A DNA stretch of 64,000 nt from OLB19 sp964624165 (lineage in GTDB: Bacteria; Patescibacteriota; Minisyncoccia; Phycocordibacterales; UBA918): positions 37,514-101,513 of the forward strand of contig CAZUWG010000001.1 in NCBI GenBank assembly GCA_964624165.1. The letters are read 5' to 3'. The position numbers were made by a program, and so were the translations under genes. The notes under the pieces were generated by a model that was given only the letters and a program-made list of their open reading frames with translations, made no database searches and was not told the origin of the DNA. This document shows, one piece after another, positions 1 through 7,071 of the stretch (the first letter of the stretch is position 1; the number at the start of each line of letters is the position of its first letter).

Positions 1-93
1 GGTCAATCAGGCAGCCCTACAGAGCTTCTTGCGCATTACGGTCTTGATACAAATGCAATTGTACAAAAAGTGACAGAAGTGATGAAGTCTTAA
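1..93 (+). CDS. tkt: Transketolase, C-terminal end (5' truncated)
   Basis: Only the last 30 codons are in the window, ending in TAA. The peptide begins GQSGSPTELLAHYGLD, which matches the usual end of transketolase C-terminal domains (G-x-S-G-S-P-x-E-L-L-x-x-Y-G-L), followed by a helix ending VMKS. Transketolase moves two-carbon units between sugar phosphates in the non-oxidative pentose phosphate pathway. Whether this is a full-length enzyme or the separate C-terminal subunit often seen in reduced genomes cannot be told from this fragment. A strong terminator follows directly. Confidence 0.75.
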   Translation, partial: GQSGSPTELLAHYGLDTNAIVQKVTEVMKS

Positions 94-110
94 GAAAAGA
101 AACGACAAAA

Positions 111-144
111 AGCCGCGCTGAGCCAAGCTCAGCGCGGCTTTTTG
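111..144. terminator. Bidirectional intrinsic terminator
   Basis: A perfect 13-bp stem (AGCCGCGCTGAGC, loop CAA) has an A run before it and TTTTT after it. It sits between the convergent transketolase and PfkB genes and can serve both strands. Confidence 0.85.
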
Positions 145-155
145 TGGCTAACTAC

Positions 156-1160
156 CTAAAGCTTTTTTGCTTTGTAATGTTCGGGAGCATTTTTAAGATG
201 CTCTAAAAGAGCCTCTCTGGTCAGCAGCCCTTTTTGAGCACCAATATACTGGACTACAGACATTGAGTTGATTGGTCCCCATGAGAGTGCTTCAGCAGGA
301 GTCAGTCCAAGCGCAATCGCGGCGGTAAAAGTGGAAGAGAATGAATCACCCGCCCCAGTACGGTCGACCGGATCAGCTGGGTCTGGATACATCGGCATGT
401 GCCACGCTTGGTCTGCCTCATCGACAACGTAGGCGCCGTCTGGTCCGTCTGTAATGACTGGCATTTTTGGACCCAGAGCTTTGAATGAACGAATCAACGT
501 AGGGACGTCTTTCTCTGTGGAAGAAAGAATTTCCTGAGCCTCTTCTTTATTGCAGAAGAAAATATCAGTCACTGCATAAAGTCGTTTGAGTCGTTCTGGA
601 CCAAGTTTGATTTGGAAGGTTCCTGGTTGGAAGACGAGTTTGGTGTCGTTATTTTTTTCTATGTATTCTGCTACTACGTCGTGAAAATCGACCCCGTCTT
701 CTCCAATTGAAGAGAAGTAAATATAGCGAGGTGCTTCAGGAAAGTGGGGAAGTACATATGGGTATTGCTCATGCTTAATAAGAATAGTGCGCTCTGCGCC
801 ATACCGCAGCACGTAGTGGTAGTTGGTGTCCTTGCCTTCGTGTACCTTTACAAAATCAGTATGCACACCTTCGTCTCTAAGGGCTGCTAGGCAATCGTCG
901 CCGTTGCGGTCATCTCCTAGATTGGTGACGAGCGCTGCTCGCAAGCCAAGTCGGTGTGCTGACACGGCGGCGTTTGGTGAATTGCCCACAGCGTTCACTA
1001 CAGTGACATCGCTATAGGGCAGCTTGCTGCCAAACGGCATATGTAAGGTTTTTCTACCAGTGTCTTGGTCGATTGAGACGTCCGCGTGATCTTTATTTAG
1101 TTCTAAAAACGCGTCAACGACAATATCGCCAAGAGCTACAAAATCATATCTATTACTCAT
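156..1160 (-). CDS. PfkB-family carbohydrate kinase (ribokinase/adenosine kinase-like)
   Basis: 334 residues. PfkB family enzymes phosphorylate sugars or nucleosides with ATP. The N-terminal strand reads FVALGDIVVDAF. Near the C-terminus is DRTGAGDSFSSTF, the PfkB signature with the anion-hole GAGD and catalytic Asp. The reading frame extends 17 codons further upstream, but the ATG at 1160 gives the family-typical N-terminus and lies 7 nt from an extended -10 box, so I place the start there. It converges on the transketolase gene, which would fit sugar or nucleoside-ribose salvage. The substrate cannot be deduced from sequence alone. Confidence 0.85.
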   Translation of the reverse strand: MSNRYDFVALGDIVVDAFLELNKDHADVSIDQDTGRKTLHMPFGSKLPYSDVTVVNAVGNSPNAAVSAHRLGLRAALVTNLGDDRNGDDCLAALRDEGVHTDFVKVHEGKDTNYHYVLRYGAERTILIKHEQYPYVLPHFPEAPRYIYFSSIGEDGVDFHDVVAEYIEKNNDTKLVFQPGTFQIKLGPERLKRLYAVTDIFFCNKEEAQEILSSTEKDVPTLIRSFKALGPKMPVITDGPDGAYVVDEADQAWHMPMYPDPADPVDRTGAGDSFSSTFTAAIALGLTPAEALSWGPINSMSVVQYIGAQKGLLTREALLEHLKNAPEHYKAKKL

Positions 1161-1167
1161 AACCGCA

Positions 1168-1176
1168 AGTATAGCA
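1168..1176 (-). promoter_or_regulatory. Extended -10 promoter of the PfkB gene
   Basis: On the minus strand TGC-TATACT ends 7 nt before the ATG at 1160, and no Shine-Dalgarno sequence lies between. Transcription should begin at or beside the start codon, giving a leaderless mRNA. Confidence 0.6.
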
Positions 1177-1219
1177 CGTACGTCGCACTCGCTTTTTGCT
1201 ACTACAGACATGATCCTTC

Positions 1220-1247
1220 TTGAAAACTTTTCTTCTTGTGGTAGAGT
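1220..1247 (+). promoter_or_regulatory. Promoter of L25 gene
   Basis: TTGAAA (1220-1225), a 16-nt spacer and TAGAGT (1242-1247) lie 9 nt before the ATG. No ribosome binding site is present, so initiation on a leaderless transcript is likely. Confidence 0.5.
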
Positions 1248-1256
1248 ATCCGCACT

Positions 1257-1895
1257 ATGACAACGGTATTACAAATTGAGAAGCGAGAAGATATTTCTCT
1301 CGACGCAGTGCGCAAGGCAGGTAAAGTGCCAGCAGTGGTGTATGGGCCAAAGCAAGAAGCAATAAATATTGCAGTTGATGCGCAAGTTTTCCAAAAGACA
1401 CTGGAGGACGCAGGTGAATCAACTATCATCACTCTCCAAGGAGCTGGTGATGCGATTGAGGTCCTTATCCACGATGTGGCATTTCATCCAGTAAAGGGTG
1501 GTGTGCAGCATGTTGATTTTTATGCAATTGAGCGAGGTAAAGAGCTTACGGTTACGGTAGCGCTTGAGTTTGAAGGAGAGGCACCAGCGGAAGATAAGGG
1601 GCTTACCATCAACCACGTCATTCATGAAATTGAGGTGACGACACGGCCAAGCTTGCTCCCATCACACATTACTGTGGATGTATCAGGGCTTGTTGATGAA
1701 GATTCACATATCCTTGTAAAGGATCTTAAGGTTGCTGAGGGTGTGAAAATCGACACCGACCCAGAACAAGTCGTTGTAAATGTCTCACTTCCACGTGAAG
1801 AGGAACCTGAAGATGCAGTAGAGGCAGTTGATATGGACGCAATTGAGGTGGAAGAAAAAGGCAAGGGAGAAGAGGATGAAGCAGAAACAAAATAA
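1257..1895 (+). CDS. rplY: 50S ribosomal protein L25 (TL5/CTC type)
   Basis: 212 residues. L25 binds 5S rRNA in the central protuberance of the large subunit. The N-terminal 5S-binding domain is recognisable from the start (EKREDISLDAVRKAGKVPAV, then VYGPKQEA). It is followed by the beta-rich C-terminal domain found in the long TL5/CTC form, and then an acidic Glu/Asp-rich tail (about residues 180-212). The gene is monocistronic, between its own promoter and a terminator. Confidence 0.93.
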   Translation: MTTVLQIEKREDISLDAVRKAGKVPAVVYGPKQEAINIAVDAQVFQKTLEDAGESTIITLQGAGDAIEVLIHDVAFHPVKGGVQHVDFYAIERGKELTVTVALEFEGEAPAEDKGLTINHVIHEIEVTTRPSLLPSHITVDVSGLVDEDSHILVKDLKVAEGVKIDTDPEQVVVNVSLPREEEPEDAVEAVDMDAIEVEEKGKGEEDEAETK

Positions 1896-1910
1896 TTATC
1901 CCGCAAAACA

Positions 1911-1937
1911 AAAACCGCTCCACACGAGCGGTTTTTG
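1911..1937 (+). terminator. Intrinsic terminator after L25
   Basis: Stem AAAACCGCTC / GAGCGGTTTT around the loop CACAC, then TGTTTTG. Confidence 0.85.
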
Positions 1938-1977
1938 TTTTGCGTGCACATTGGTATACTAGGGAGCACAAGAAAAT

Positions 1978-3342
1978 ATGTACAAGAAAATAATCATAAC
2001 TCTCACCCTCACCCTGGTCTTGCTCCCGATAGCGGTGTTTTCTGAGACTGACGCCGAGCGAAAAGCGCGTTTAGAGAAAGAGCTGCAAGCTATTGAAATG
2101 CAGATGATTCAAAGCCAGCGACTTCTAGATGCCAAGCAAGGTGAACGACAATCCATCGAACGCGATATCAGTATCTTGGATACTCAGATTGAAAAAGCGC
2201 AGTACGGTATTCAGGCGCGCAATATTGCCATTTCAGGCATCACTGACGAAATCGAAGATAAAGAGCAGGTGATCGAGATTCTTGAAGAACGTATCAACCG
2301 CCAGAAAGATTCTATCGCTGACTTGATTCGCAAGACACAGGAGTTTGATCATTTTTCGCTGATCGAAGTGCTGCTAAGTAAGGCGACGTTTTCAGACTTT
2401 TTTACTGACTTTGAAAACTACCGCTCAGTCAACACCTCTTTACAAGACTCAATGGATGCGTTGCGAGAGATCCGTTTTCAAACTACTGGCGAAAAACAAA
2501 CGCTTGAAGAGCAGCAGATAGCCGAGCTAGAGCTGAAGAAACTTCAAGAAGCTCAAAAAGCTGAGATTGAAGAAAAAGAGCGCGCCAAAGCAGAAATTCT
2601 CGCGGTGACTCGCGGCGAGGAGGCCGTTTATCAAGAGCTGCTTGAAACGCAGAAGAAGACAGCGGCTCAGCTTCGAGCGCAACTCTTTGATTTGTTGGGA
2701 GGTGGTGGAGCAATTCCGTTTCCTGACGCTGTAGCGCTTGCCCAAACTGCAGGGAGAGTGACTGGTACCAGCCCAGCGCTTATTCTCGCGATCCTTGAGC
2801 AGGAATCTTCGTACGGCAGTAATATTGGGAGTTGTACAATGGGAGATTTGTCATTAGGGAAAGACATTATGCATCCAGATCGCGATAAGCCAGTATTCTT
2901 GGCAATCGCCGCAACGCTTGGGTTTAATCCAGCAACACAAGCTGTCTCTTGCCCGCTTAAGCGTGCAGACGGTACACGGATTGGTTGGGGAGGAGCAATG
3001 GGGGCGTCTCAGTTTATTCCTTCGACATGGGCAATGTATGGGGGCTTTTCCAATAATGGCGGCACTTGGTCATATAATTCGTCGCGTGACGCGATTCGTT
3101 CTGTGCTCGGTAAGAGTGTGCCGTCGAGTCCTTTCAATAATCAAGACGCCTTTACCGCCACTAGCTTACTTTTACGTGATAATGGTGCCAATGGCACTTG
3201 GGGCGGAGATCGACTGGCAGCGCTTCGTTACTACGCTGGCTGGGGTGGCGCGAGTAATCCAGAAAATCAATTTTATGGTGATCAAGTAATGGAAAGAAAA
3301 GCTCGTCTGGAGGCAGAAATCAAGACACTTTCAGGCGGATAA
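1978..3342 (+). CDS. Coiled-coil lytic murein transglycosylase (secreted)
   Basis: 454 residues. A signal peptide (MYKKIIITLTLTLVLLPIAV) precedes a charged coiled coil of roughly residues 22-235, in the style of the CwlO/PcsB/EnvC family. A catalytic domain occupies about 245-454. The segment ALILAILEQESSYGSNIG carries the glutamate expected of an SLT/MltB-type muramidase, followed by GAMGASQFIPSTW, the usual substrate-groove motif. The likely role is cutting peptidoglycan during growth or division, with the coiled coil giving septal recruitment or autoinhibition. TATACT about 17 nt upstream is the probable -10. Both domains are clear; the exact cellular role is inferred. Confidence 0.85.
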   Translation: MYKKIIITLTLTLVLLPIAVFSETDAERKARLEKELQAIEMQMIQSQRLLDAKQGERQSIERDISILDTQIEKAQYGIQARNIAISGITDEIEDKEQVIEILEERINRQKDSIADLIRKTQEFDHFSLIEVLLSKATFSDFFTDFENYRSVNTSLQDSMDALREIRFQTTGEKQTLEEQQIAELELKKLQEAQKAEIEEKERAKAEILAVTRGEEAVYQELLETQKKTAAQLRAQLFDLLGGGGAIPFPDAVALAQTAGRVTGTSPALILAILEQESSYGSNIGSCTMGDLSLGKDIMHPDRDKPVFLAIAATLGFNPATQAVSCPLKRADGTRIGWGGAMGASQFIPSTWAMYGGFSNNGGTWSYNSSRDAIRSVLGKSVPSSPFNNQDAFTATSLLLRDNGANGTWGGDRLAALRYYAGWGGASNPENQFYGDQVMERKARLEAEIKTLSGG

Positions 3343-3345
3343 TAG

Positions 3346-3373
3346 TTGCAAATTGCCGTAATCCTGCTATAGT
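3346..3373 (+). promoter_or_regulatory. Promoter of L31 gene
   Basis: TTGCAA (3346-3351), a 16-nt spacer and TATAGT (3368-3373), directly after the transglycosylase stop. This leaves a leader of about 35 nt. Confidence 0.55.
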
Positions 3374-3415
3374 GCTGCCACTTATTAAAAAAGTCGCTGA
3401 CTAAATGTGACGTAT

Positions 3416-3685
3416 ATGAAAAAAGAAATTCACCCAAATAATTATCGTCTTGTGATTTTTCAAGACAACTCAGATAACACCCGGTTTTTGATTGGTTCTA
3501 CCATCGACAGTAACGCTACCGACAAGTGGACAGATGGCAAAGAGTACCCGATTGTCTACATGGACGTCTCAAGTGCGACACATCCATTTTATACTGGACA
3601 AGAAAAGGTCATGGACACGGCCGGACGAGTAGAGCGTTTCAAAGCTCGGGCATCTAAAATGGCAGAGCGAAAGAAGAAAGTGTAA
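3416..3685 (+). CDS. rpmE2: 50S ribosomal protein L31 (type B, zinc-free)
   Basis: 89 residues. MKKEIHPNNYRLVIFQDNS and the later EYPIVYMDVSSATHPFYTGQ are the hallmarks of type B L31, which lacks the CxxC zinc site. It sits at the subunit interface near the central protuberance. An upstream in-frame GTG (3407) would add three residues, but the ATG at 3416 gives the conserved MKKxIHP start. The basic tail ending ERKKKV is normal. Confidence 0.93.
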   Translation: MKKEIHPNNYRLVIFQDNSDNTRFLIGSTIDSNATDKWTDGKEYPIVYMDVSSATHPFYTGQEKVMDTAGRVERFKARASKMAERKKKV

Positions 3686-3689
3686 GGCA

Positions 3690-3814
3690 AGAAAAGTGAA
3701 GCGGGGGGGGCCCCCGCCCCCCCCCCGCACAATTAAAAAAAAAAAACAAAAAAGGGAAAAAAAAGATATGAGNNNNNNNNNNGGCGCGGCCACAGGCCGC
3801 GCCGCTTCACTTTT
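3690..3814. other. Assembly gap inside a terminator hairpin
   Basis: Ten Ns (3773-3782) are flanked by low-quality sequence: G8-C5 and C10-type homopolymers followed by an A-rich stretch. The outer flanks are complementary (GAAAAGTGAAGCG at the left, CGCTTCACTTTTC at the right). The right side alone still shows GGCGCGGCC-ACA-GGCCGCGCC. The original locus was probably one long hairpin terminator between the L31 and RF1 genes that sequencing could not traverse. Confidence 0.7.
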
Positions 3815-3845
3815 CATTCAACTCACGTTACAGTGATACTACGTT

Positions 3846-4829
3846 ATGGAACACAATGAAGAAAAATTACAGGTATTTAAGGAACATCAGAAAACACAGT
3901 TTTTGATGACGCAGTATGAACTGACTCTCGCCAAGCTCCAAGAAGCTCGCGTGCTCGCTGAGAGTGATCCAGAAATGGCTGAACTTGCCAAAGAAGAAAT
4001 CGAGACTCTTGAAGAGAGTCTAGTATCTCAGTTTGAAGAGATGGATCGTATTATTGAGTCGAGCAAAGAAGAGGATGCGAAGCCGTATGGTGTAGTGCTC
4101 GAAGTCCGAGCTGGCGCCGGGGGCGATGAAGCGGCACTTTTTGCTGAGGAGCTAGCGCATATGTATTTAAAATTTGCTGAAAAAAACTCCTGGCCAGCTG
4201 CAAAAATGTCAGACTCACTAGCCACCGGTGGAGGTTATAAAGAGGCGACATTTGATATTATCGGAGCAGATGTTTATGACGCGTTACGTTTTGAGACGGG
4301 AGTACATCGTGTCCAGCGAGTACCAGTGACTGAAAAGCAGGGGAGAATTCATACCTCGACTGCCTCTGTCGCAGTGCTTCCTATGCGGAAAAAGCCGAGT
4401 ATTGAAATTAACGAGTCTGATATCGATATGGAGTTTTCTCGCTCAGGTGGTGCTGGTGGACAGAATGTGAATAAAGTAGAGACAGCTGTGCGTCTCGTGC
4501 ACCGTCCGACTGGTATCGACGTGCGCTCTCAAAGTGAACGTTCACAGCTTAAAAATCGTGAAAAAGCGATGTCGCTTTTAATCGCCAAACTTGAAACTTT
4601 GCATCAAGAGGAAGAAGCAAAAAAACACGCCGAGACACGCAAGAAACAGATTGGCACCGGTGACCGTAGCGAAAAGATTCGTACGTACAACTTTCCTCAA
4701 AACCGCATTACTGATCACCGGATTAAAGAATCATGGCACACGATTGAGCAGACACTCGGGAATGGTGATTTGTTTGAGATTGTCGCAGCGATGCAGGCAG
4801 CCGAGAAAGCGCTCGATAGTGAAGAGTAG
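3846..4829 (+). CDS. prfA: Peptide chain release factor 1
   Basis: 327 residues. RF1 recognises UAA and UAG and triggers peptidyl-tRNA hydrolysis. The GGQ motif is at 204-206 in a typical context (SGGAGGQNVNKVETAVRL). The codon-recognition tripeptide is P160-V-T162, of the PxT type that marks RF1 rather than RF2's SPF. The segment RVQRVPVTEKQGRIHTSTA is diagnostic. It is slightly shorter than E. coli RF1 (360) because the N-terminal helical domain is reduced. TGATACT ends 5 nt before the ATG, so the mRNA is probably leaderless. Confidence 0.95.
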   Translation: MEHNEEKLQVFKEHQKTQFLMTQYELTLAKLQEARVLAESDPEMAELAKEEIETLEESLVSQFEEMDRIIESSKEEDAKPYGVVLEVRAGAGGDEAALFAEELAHMYLKFAEKNSWPAAKMSDSLATGGGYKEATFDIIGADVYDALRFETGVHRVQRVPVTEKQGRIHTSTASVAVLPMRKKPSIEINESDIDMEFSRSGGAGGQNVNKVETAVRLVHRPTGIDVRSQSERSQLKNREKAMSLLIAKLETLHQEEEAKKHAETRKKQIGTGDRSEKIRTYNFPQNRITDHRIKESWHTIEQTLGNGDLFEIVAAMQAAEKALDSEE

Positions 4830-4844
4830 GAATTTGATATTCTA

Positions 4845-4873
4845 TTGCAACAGCACTTTCTTCGTGGTAGTAT
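4845..4873 (+). promoter_or_regulatory. Promoter of the rpsB-tsf operon
   Basis: TTGCAA (4845-4850), a 17-nt spacer and TAGTAT (4868-4873) start a transcript with a leader of about 145 nt before rpsB. Confidence 0.55.
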
Positions 4874-4879
4874 GCCGGC

Positions 4880-5023
4880 ACTGTGCGTAGGGAACAATGG
4901 TTATTTACCGTTCCCGCGCAGGTCGCTTTGTACTGTAGGTGCTCGTGTGTTGCCAATTAGATGCAGCCCCTCGATGTCACATATTTTAACTACTAACCCA
5001 GTCACTGCGAATAAATAGAATCT
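4880..5023 (+). promoter_or_regulatory. rpsB 5' leader, possible S2 autoregulatory RNA
   Basis: An unusually long untranslated leader for this window. It contains the hairpin GGGAAC-AATGGTTATTTACC-GTTCCC (about 4891-4916), whose inner TGGT/ACC can also pair. S2 autogenously controls its operon in several bacteria, so a regulatory role is plausible. No known rpsB-leader consensus was matched. Confidence 0.3.
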
Positions 5024-5779
5024 ATGTCAACAACAGAAAAAAATACTGCTCTTGTCGATACACTTTTCAAGGCCGGAGCACACTTTGGTTTTTCAAAGAG
5101 TCGTCGTCACCCATCAGTAAAGGAGTTTATCTTTACCAACAAAGACGGTAACGATATTTTTGATCTTGAAAAGACAATCGCGTCAATTCAAAAAGCGACT
5201 GAAGTATTAGAAGAAGCTGGGCGAAATGGCAAGCAAGTCGTCTTTGTCTCAACCAAAGAAGAAACAAAAAAAATCGTTCTAAAAGAAGCAGAACGTGCCG
5301 AAGCACCTTTTGTAGTCAACCGATGGATCGGTGGTATGATGACCAACTACGCAGAAATCCGTAAGCGCATCGCCCGCCTCAAGCAATTGACTGAAGAAGG
5401 GGAAAGTGGAGAGCTCGAACGGAAATATACTAAGCGCGAGCGCGTGGTAATTGGACGTGAAGTAGAGAAGCTTATGTTTAACTTCGGCGGTATCAAAATG
5501 CTCGACAAAAATCCAGATATGATGGTGGTTGTTGACCCACGTCATGAGGTGATTGCGGTTGAGGAGGCTCGCCAAACTGGTGTACCGGTGATTGCAATTG
5601 CGGGATCTGATACTAATATTGCAGATCTTGAATATCCGATTGTGGTTAATGATGCATTGCAATCAAGCGTCACTTTGATACTAGCAATCCTAACTGACGC
5701 ATACATGAAAGGTAAGGCAGAGTATGTACCAAAAAAGCCAGTACGTACTATGAATCGTCGAGTAAACCGCACAGCGTAG
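5024..5779 (+). CDS. rpsB: 30S ribosomal protein S2
   Basis: 251 residues. Typical S2 blocks are present: TLFKAGAHFGFSKSRRHPS at the start, the coiled-coil insertion, VNRWIGGMMTNYAEIRKRI, and the end segment PVIAIAGSDTNIADLEYPI. S2 joins the small subunit late in assembly and bridges the 30S head and body. It is followed by tsf after 36 nt, the canonical rpsB-tsf order. Confidence 0.96.
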   Translation: MSTTEKNTALVDTLFKAGAHFGFSKSRRHPSVKEFIFTNKDGNDIFDLEKTIASIQKATEVLEEAGRNGKQVVFVSTKEETKKIVLKEAERAEAPFVVNRWIGGMMTNYAEIRKRIARLKQLTEEGESGELERKYTKRERVVIGREVEKLMFNFGGIKMLDKNPDMMVVVDPRHEVIAVEEARQTGVPVIAIAGSDTNIADLEYPIVVNDALQSSVTLILAILTDAYMKGKAEYVPKKPVRTMNRRVNRTA

Positions 5780-5815
5780 CGAAGTATTTTAACTAGATAA
5801 CTTGTACATTGAACT

Positions 5816-6400
5816 ATGGAAATTACATCAGAACACATCAAAGCATTGCGAGACGAAACTGGTATTTCAGTGATGCAGTGTAAAAAAGCACTTGAAGAAG
5901 CTGACGGCGATATGGAGAAGGCTCGCATCATACTCAAGAAGAAGCGTAAAGAAGCAGCTGACAAAAAATCTGACCGTGAGATTGGCGCGGGAGCAATCGG
6001 CTCATACGTACACAATACAAAAGAAGTGGCGGCAATCGTGAAGCTTGGTTGCGAAACGGACTTTGTAGCAAAAAATGAAGAATTTCTGGCACTTGCCAAT
6101 GATATCGCTATGCATGTGGCGGCTTTAAACCCTGCGTTTCTTACACGGGAAGATGTAGATGAGGCTAAGACTACTGCGGCAAAAGCTGTATTTCAAGAAG
6201 AGGTGGCAGACAAGCCAGCAGAAATGCAAGAAAAAATTCTCGAAGGTAAGCTTGCGGCATATTTTAAAGAACAAATTCTTCTTGAGCAGCCGTTTATCAA
6301 AAATCCAGATATTACCATCGGTGATATGGTGAGCGGAGCTGTACAGAAATTTGGTGAAAATATCACTATCGCGAGTATAAGTCGTTTGGCAATTAAATAA
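5816..6400 (+). CDS. tsf: Elongation factor Ts
   Basis: 194 residues, shorter than E. coli EF-Ts (283) and close to the compact Thermus-type form. An N-terminal UBA-like segment (ITSEHIKALRDETGISVMQC, then KKALEEADGDMEKA) is followed by the core (GSYVHNTKEVAAIVKLGCET, DFVAKNEEF). It exchanges GDP for GTP on EF-Tu. The spacer from rpsB ends TACATT-GAACT-ATG, which could be an internal promoter. Confidence 0.95.
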   Translation: MEITSEHIKALRDETGISVMQCKKALEEADGDMEKARIILKKKRKEAADKKSDREIGAGAIGSYVHNTKEVAAIVKLGCETDFVAKNEEFLALANDIAMHVAALNPAFLTREDVDEAKTTAAKAVFQEEVADKPAEMQEKILEGKLAAYFKEQILLEQPFIKNPDITIGDMVSGAVQKFGENITIASISRLAIK

Positions 6401-6403
6401 TCC

Positions 6404-6820
6404 ATGACGACGGCGATCATTATCGCAGTAATAAGTGGTGGCGTTTTAGCGGCGCTCACGCATCTGTTCAGGCTTGAACAGAAGCGTGAGCGCCGCTTTC
6501 TTATGCCGGTGCGCGCTGTACTCGATCTGGTGGCAGAAAAAATGGCCAGCGCATATAGTACGATGGCGCACTTTTGTGGCAGTGGGAGACTTTGGCGTTA
6601 TGGACGCTTCGTAGTACTTTTGTTTGTCGAGGGAGTGTTGTTATTATTGCACCGGCTTGAACAATTTCTCCTTCGGGTGCATCGTCGACAAAACAAAACA
6701 CTGCACACCACAACCGCATTTCGTAATGATGGCCATCTCGGTGAGGTCAGTGCTCATAAACGTGACACTGCACTCTCGCAAGAAGAGAAGGAGCGTTTGC
6801 GTGAAGAAATGTTGGAATAA
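6404..6820 (+). CDS. Hypothetical membrane protein downstream of tsf
   Basis: 138 residues, not recognised. It starts 3 nt after the tsf stop, suggesting co-transcription. The first 18 residues (MTTAIIIAVISGGVLAAL) are hydrophobic. A second hydrophobic segment (FVVLLFVEGVLLLL, about residues 69-82) is followed by a basic stretch and a charged C-terminus rich in Glu/Arg. Its codons 15-32 coincide with a perfect long hairpin (see the repeat entry). Either the hairpin is the tsf terminator and translation starts further down (ATG at 6503), or an insertion has been absorbed into the gene. Confidence 0.5.
   Translation: MTTAIIIAVISGGVLAALTHLFRLEQKRERRFLMPVRAVLDLVAEKMASAYSTMAHFCGSGRLWRYGRFVVLLFVEGVLLLLHRLEQFLLRVHRRQNKTLHTTTAFRNDGHLGEVSAHKRDTALSQEEKERLREEMLE
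6448..6500 (+). repeat. Long inverted repeat inside the ORF after tsf
   Basis: Arms AGCGGCGCTCACGC (6448-6461) and GCGTGAGCGCCGCT (6484-6497) are perfectly complementary. Inside them CTGTTCA/TGAACAG (6464-6470/6475-6481) form a further 7-bp stem with a GGCT loop. TTCTT follows. The shape is that of the intergenic terminators of this window, yet it lies in an open reading frame. Confidence 0.75.
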
Positions 6821-6824
6821 ACGC

Positions 6825-6852
6825 TTGCAATTTCGTTAAAAATTGTAATAAT
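6825..6852 (+). promoter_or_regulatory. Possible promoter of tRNA-Thr
   Basis: TTGCAA (6825-6830) with a TAATAAT-like -10 at about 6846-6852 lies 30 nt before the tRNA. The -10 match is weak. Confidence 0.35.
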
Positions 6853-6873
6853 GTCGTCACTCTCGTGGTCTAG

Positions 6874-6965
6874 AACCCTCAGAGCCACCTTAGCTCAGTT
6901 GGTAGAGCAACGGATTTGTAACCCGTAGGTCGTCAGTTCGACTCTGACAGGTGGCTCTGAGGGTT
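6874..6965 (+). repeat. Inverted repeat extending the tRNA-Thr acceptor stem
   Basis: AACCCTCAGA (6874-6883) immediately precedes the tRNA and TCTGAGGGTT (6956-6965) overlaps its discriminator and trails it. The precursor can therefore extend the 7-bp acceptor stem to 17 continuous pairs, followed by a TTT-rich end. The structure may act as terminator or processing signal. Confidence 0.7.
6884..6956 (+). tRNA. tRNA-Thr (anticodon UGU)
   Basis: A 73-nt cloverleaf without encoded CCA. Acceptor arms GCCACCT (6884-6890) and AGGTGGC (6949-6955) pair perfectly, and the discriminator is T (U73). The D-loop reads TAGCTCAGTTGGTAGAGCA. The anticodon loop TTTGTAA gives UGU at 6917-6919, which reads ACA and by wobble other ACN codons. 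The T-arm reads GTCAGTTCGACTCTGAC. The base pair closing the anticodon loop is an A-C mismatch. Confidence 0.93.
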
Positions 6966-7071
6966 TTATATACGGTCCTATAAATACCAGTAGTTGAGCA
7001 TCCGGGCTACTTTTACGTTTTTGCGCCTTTTATTTCTCTTAAGATTGGCTATACTTTAACTACACGTCACT

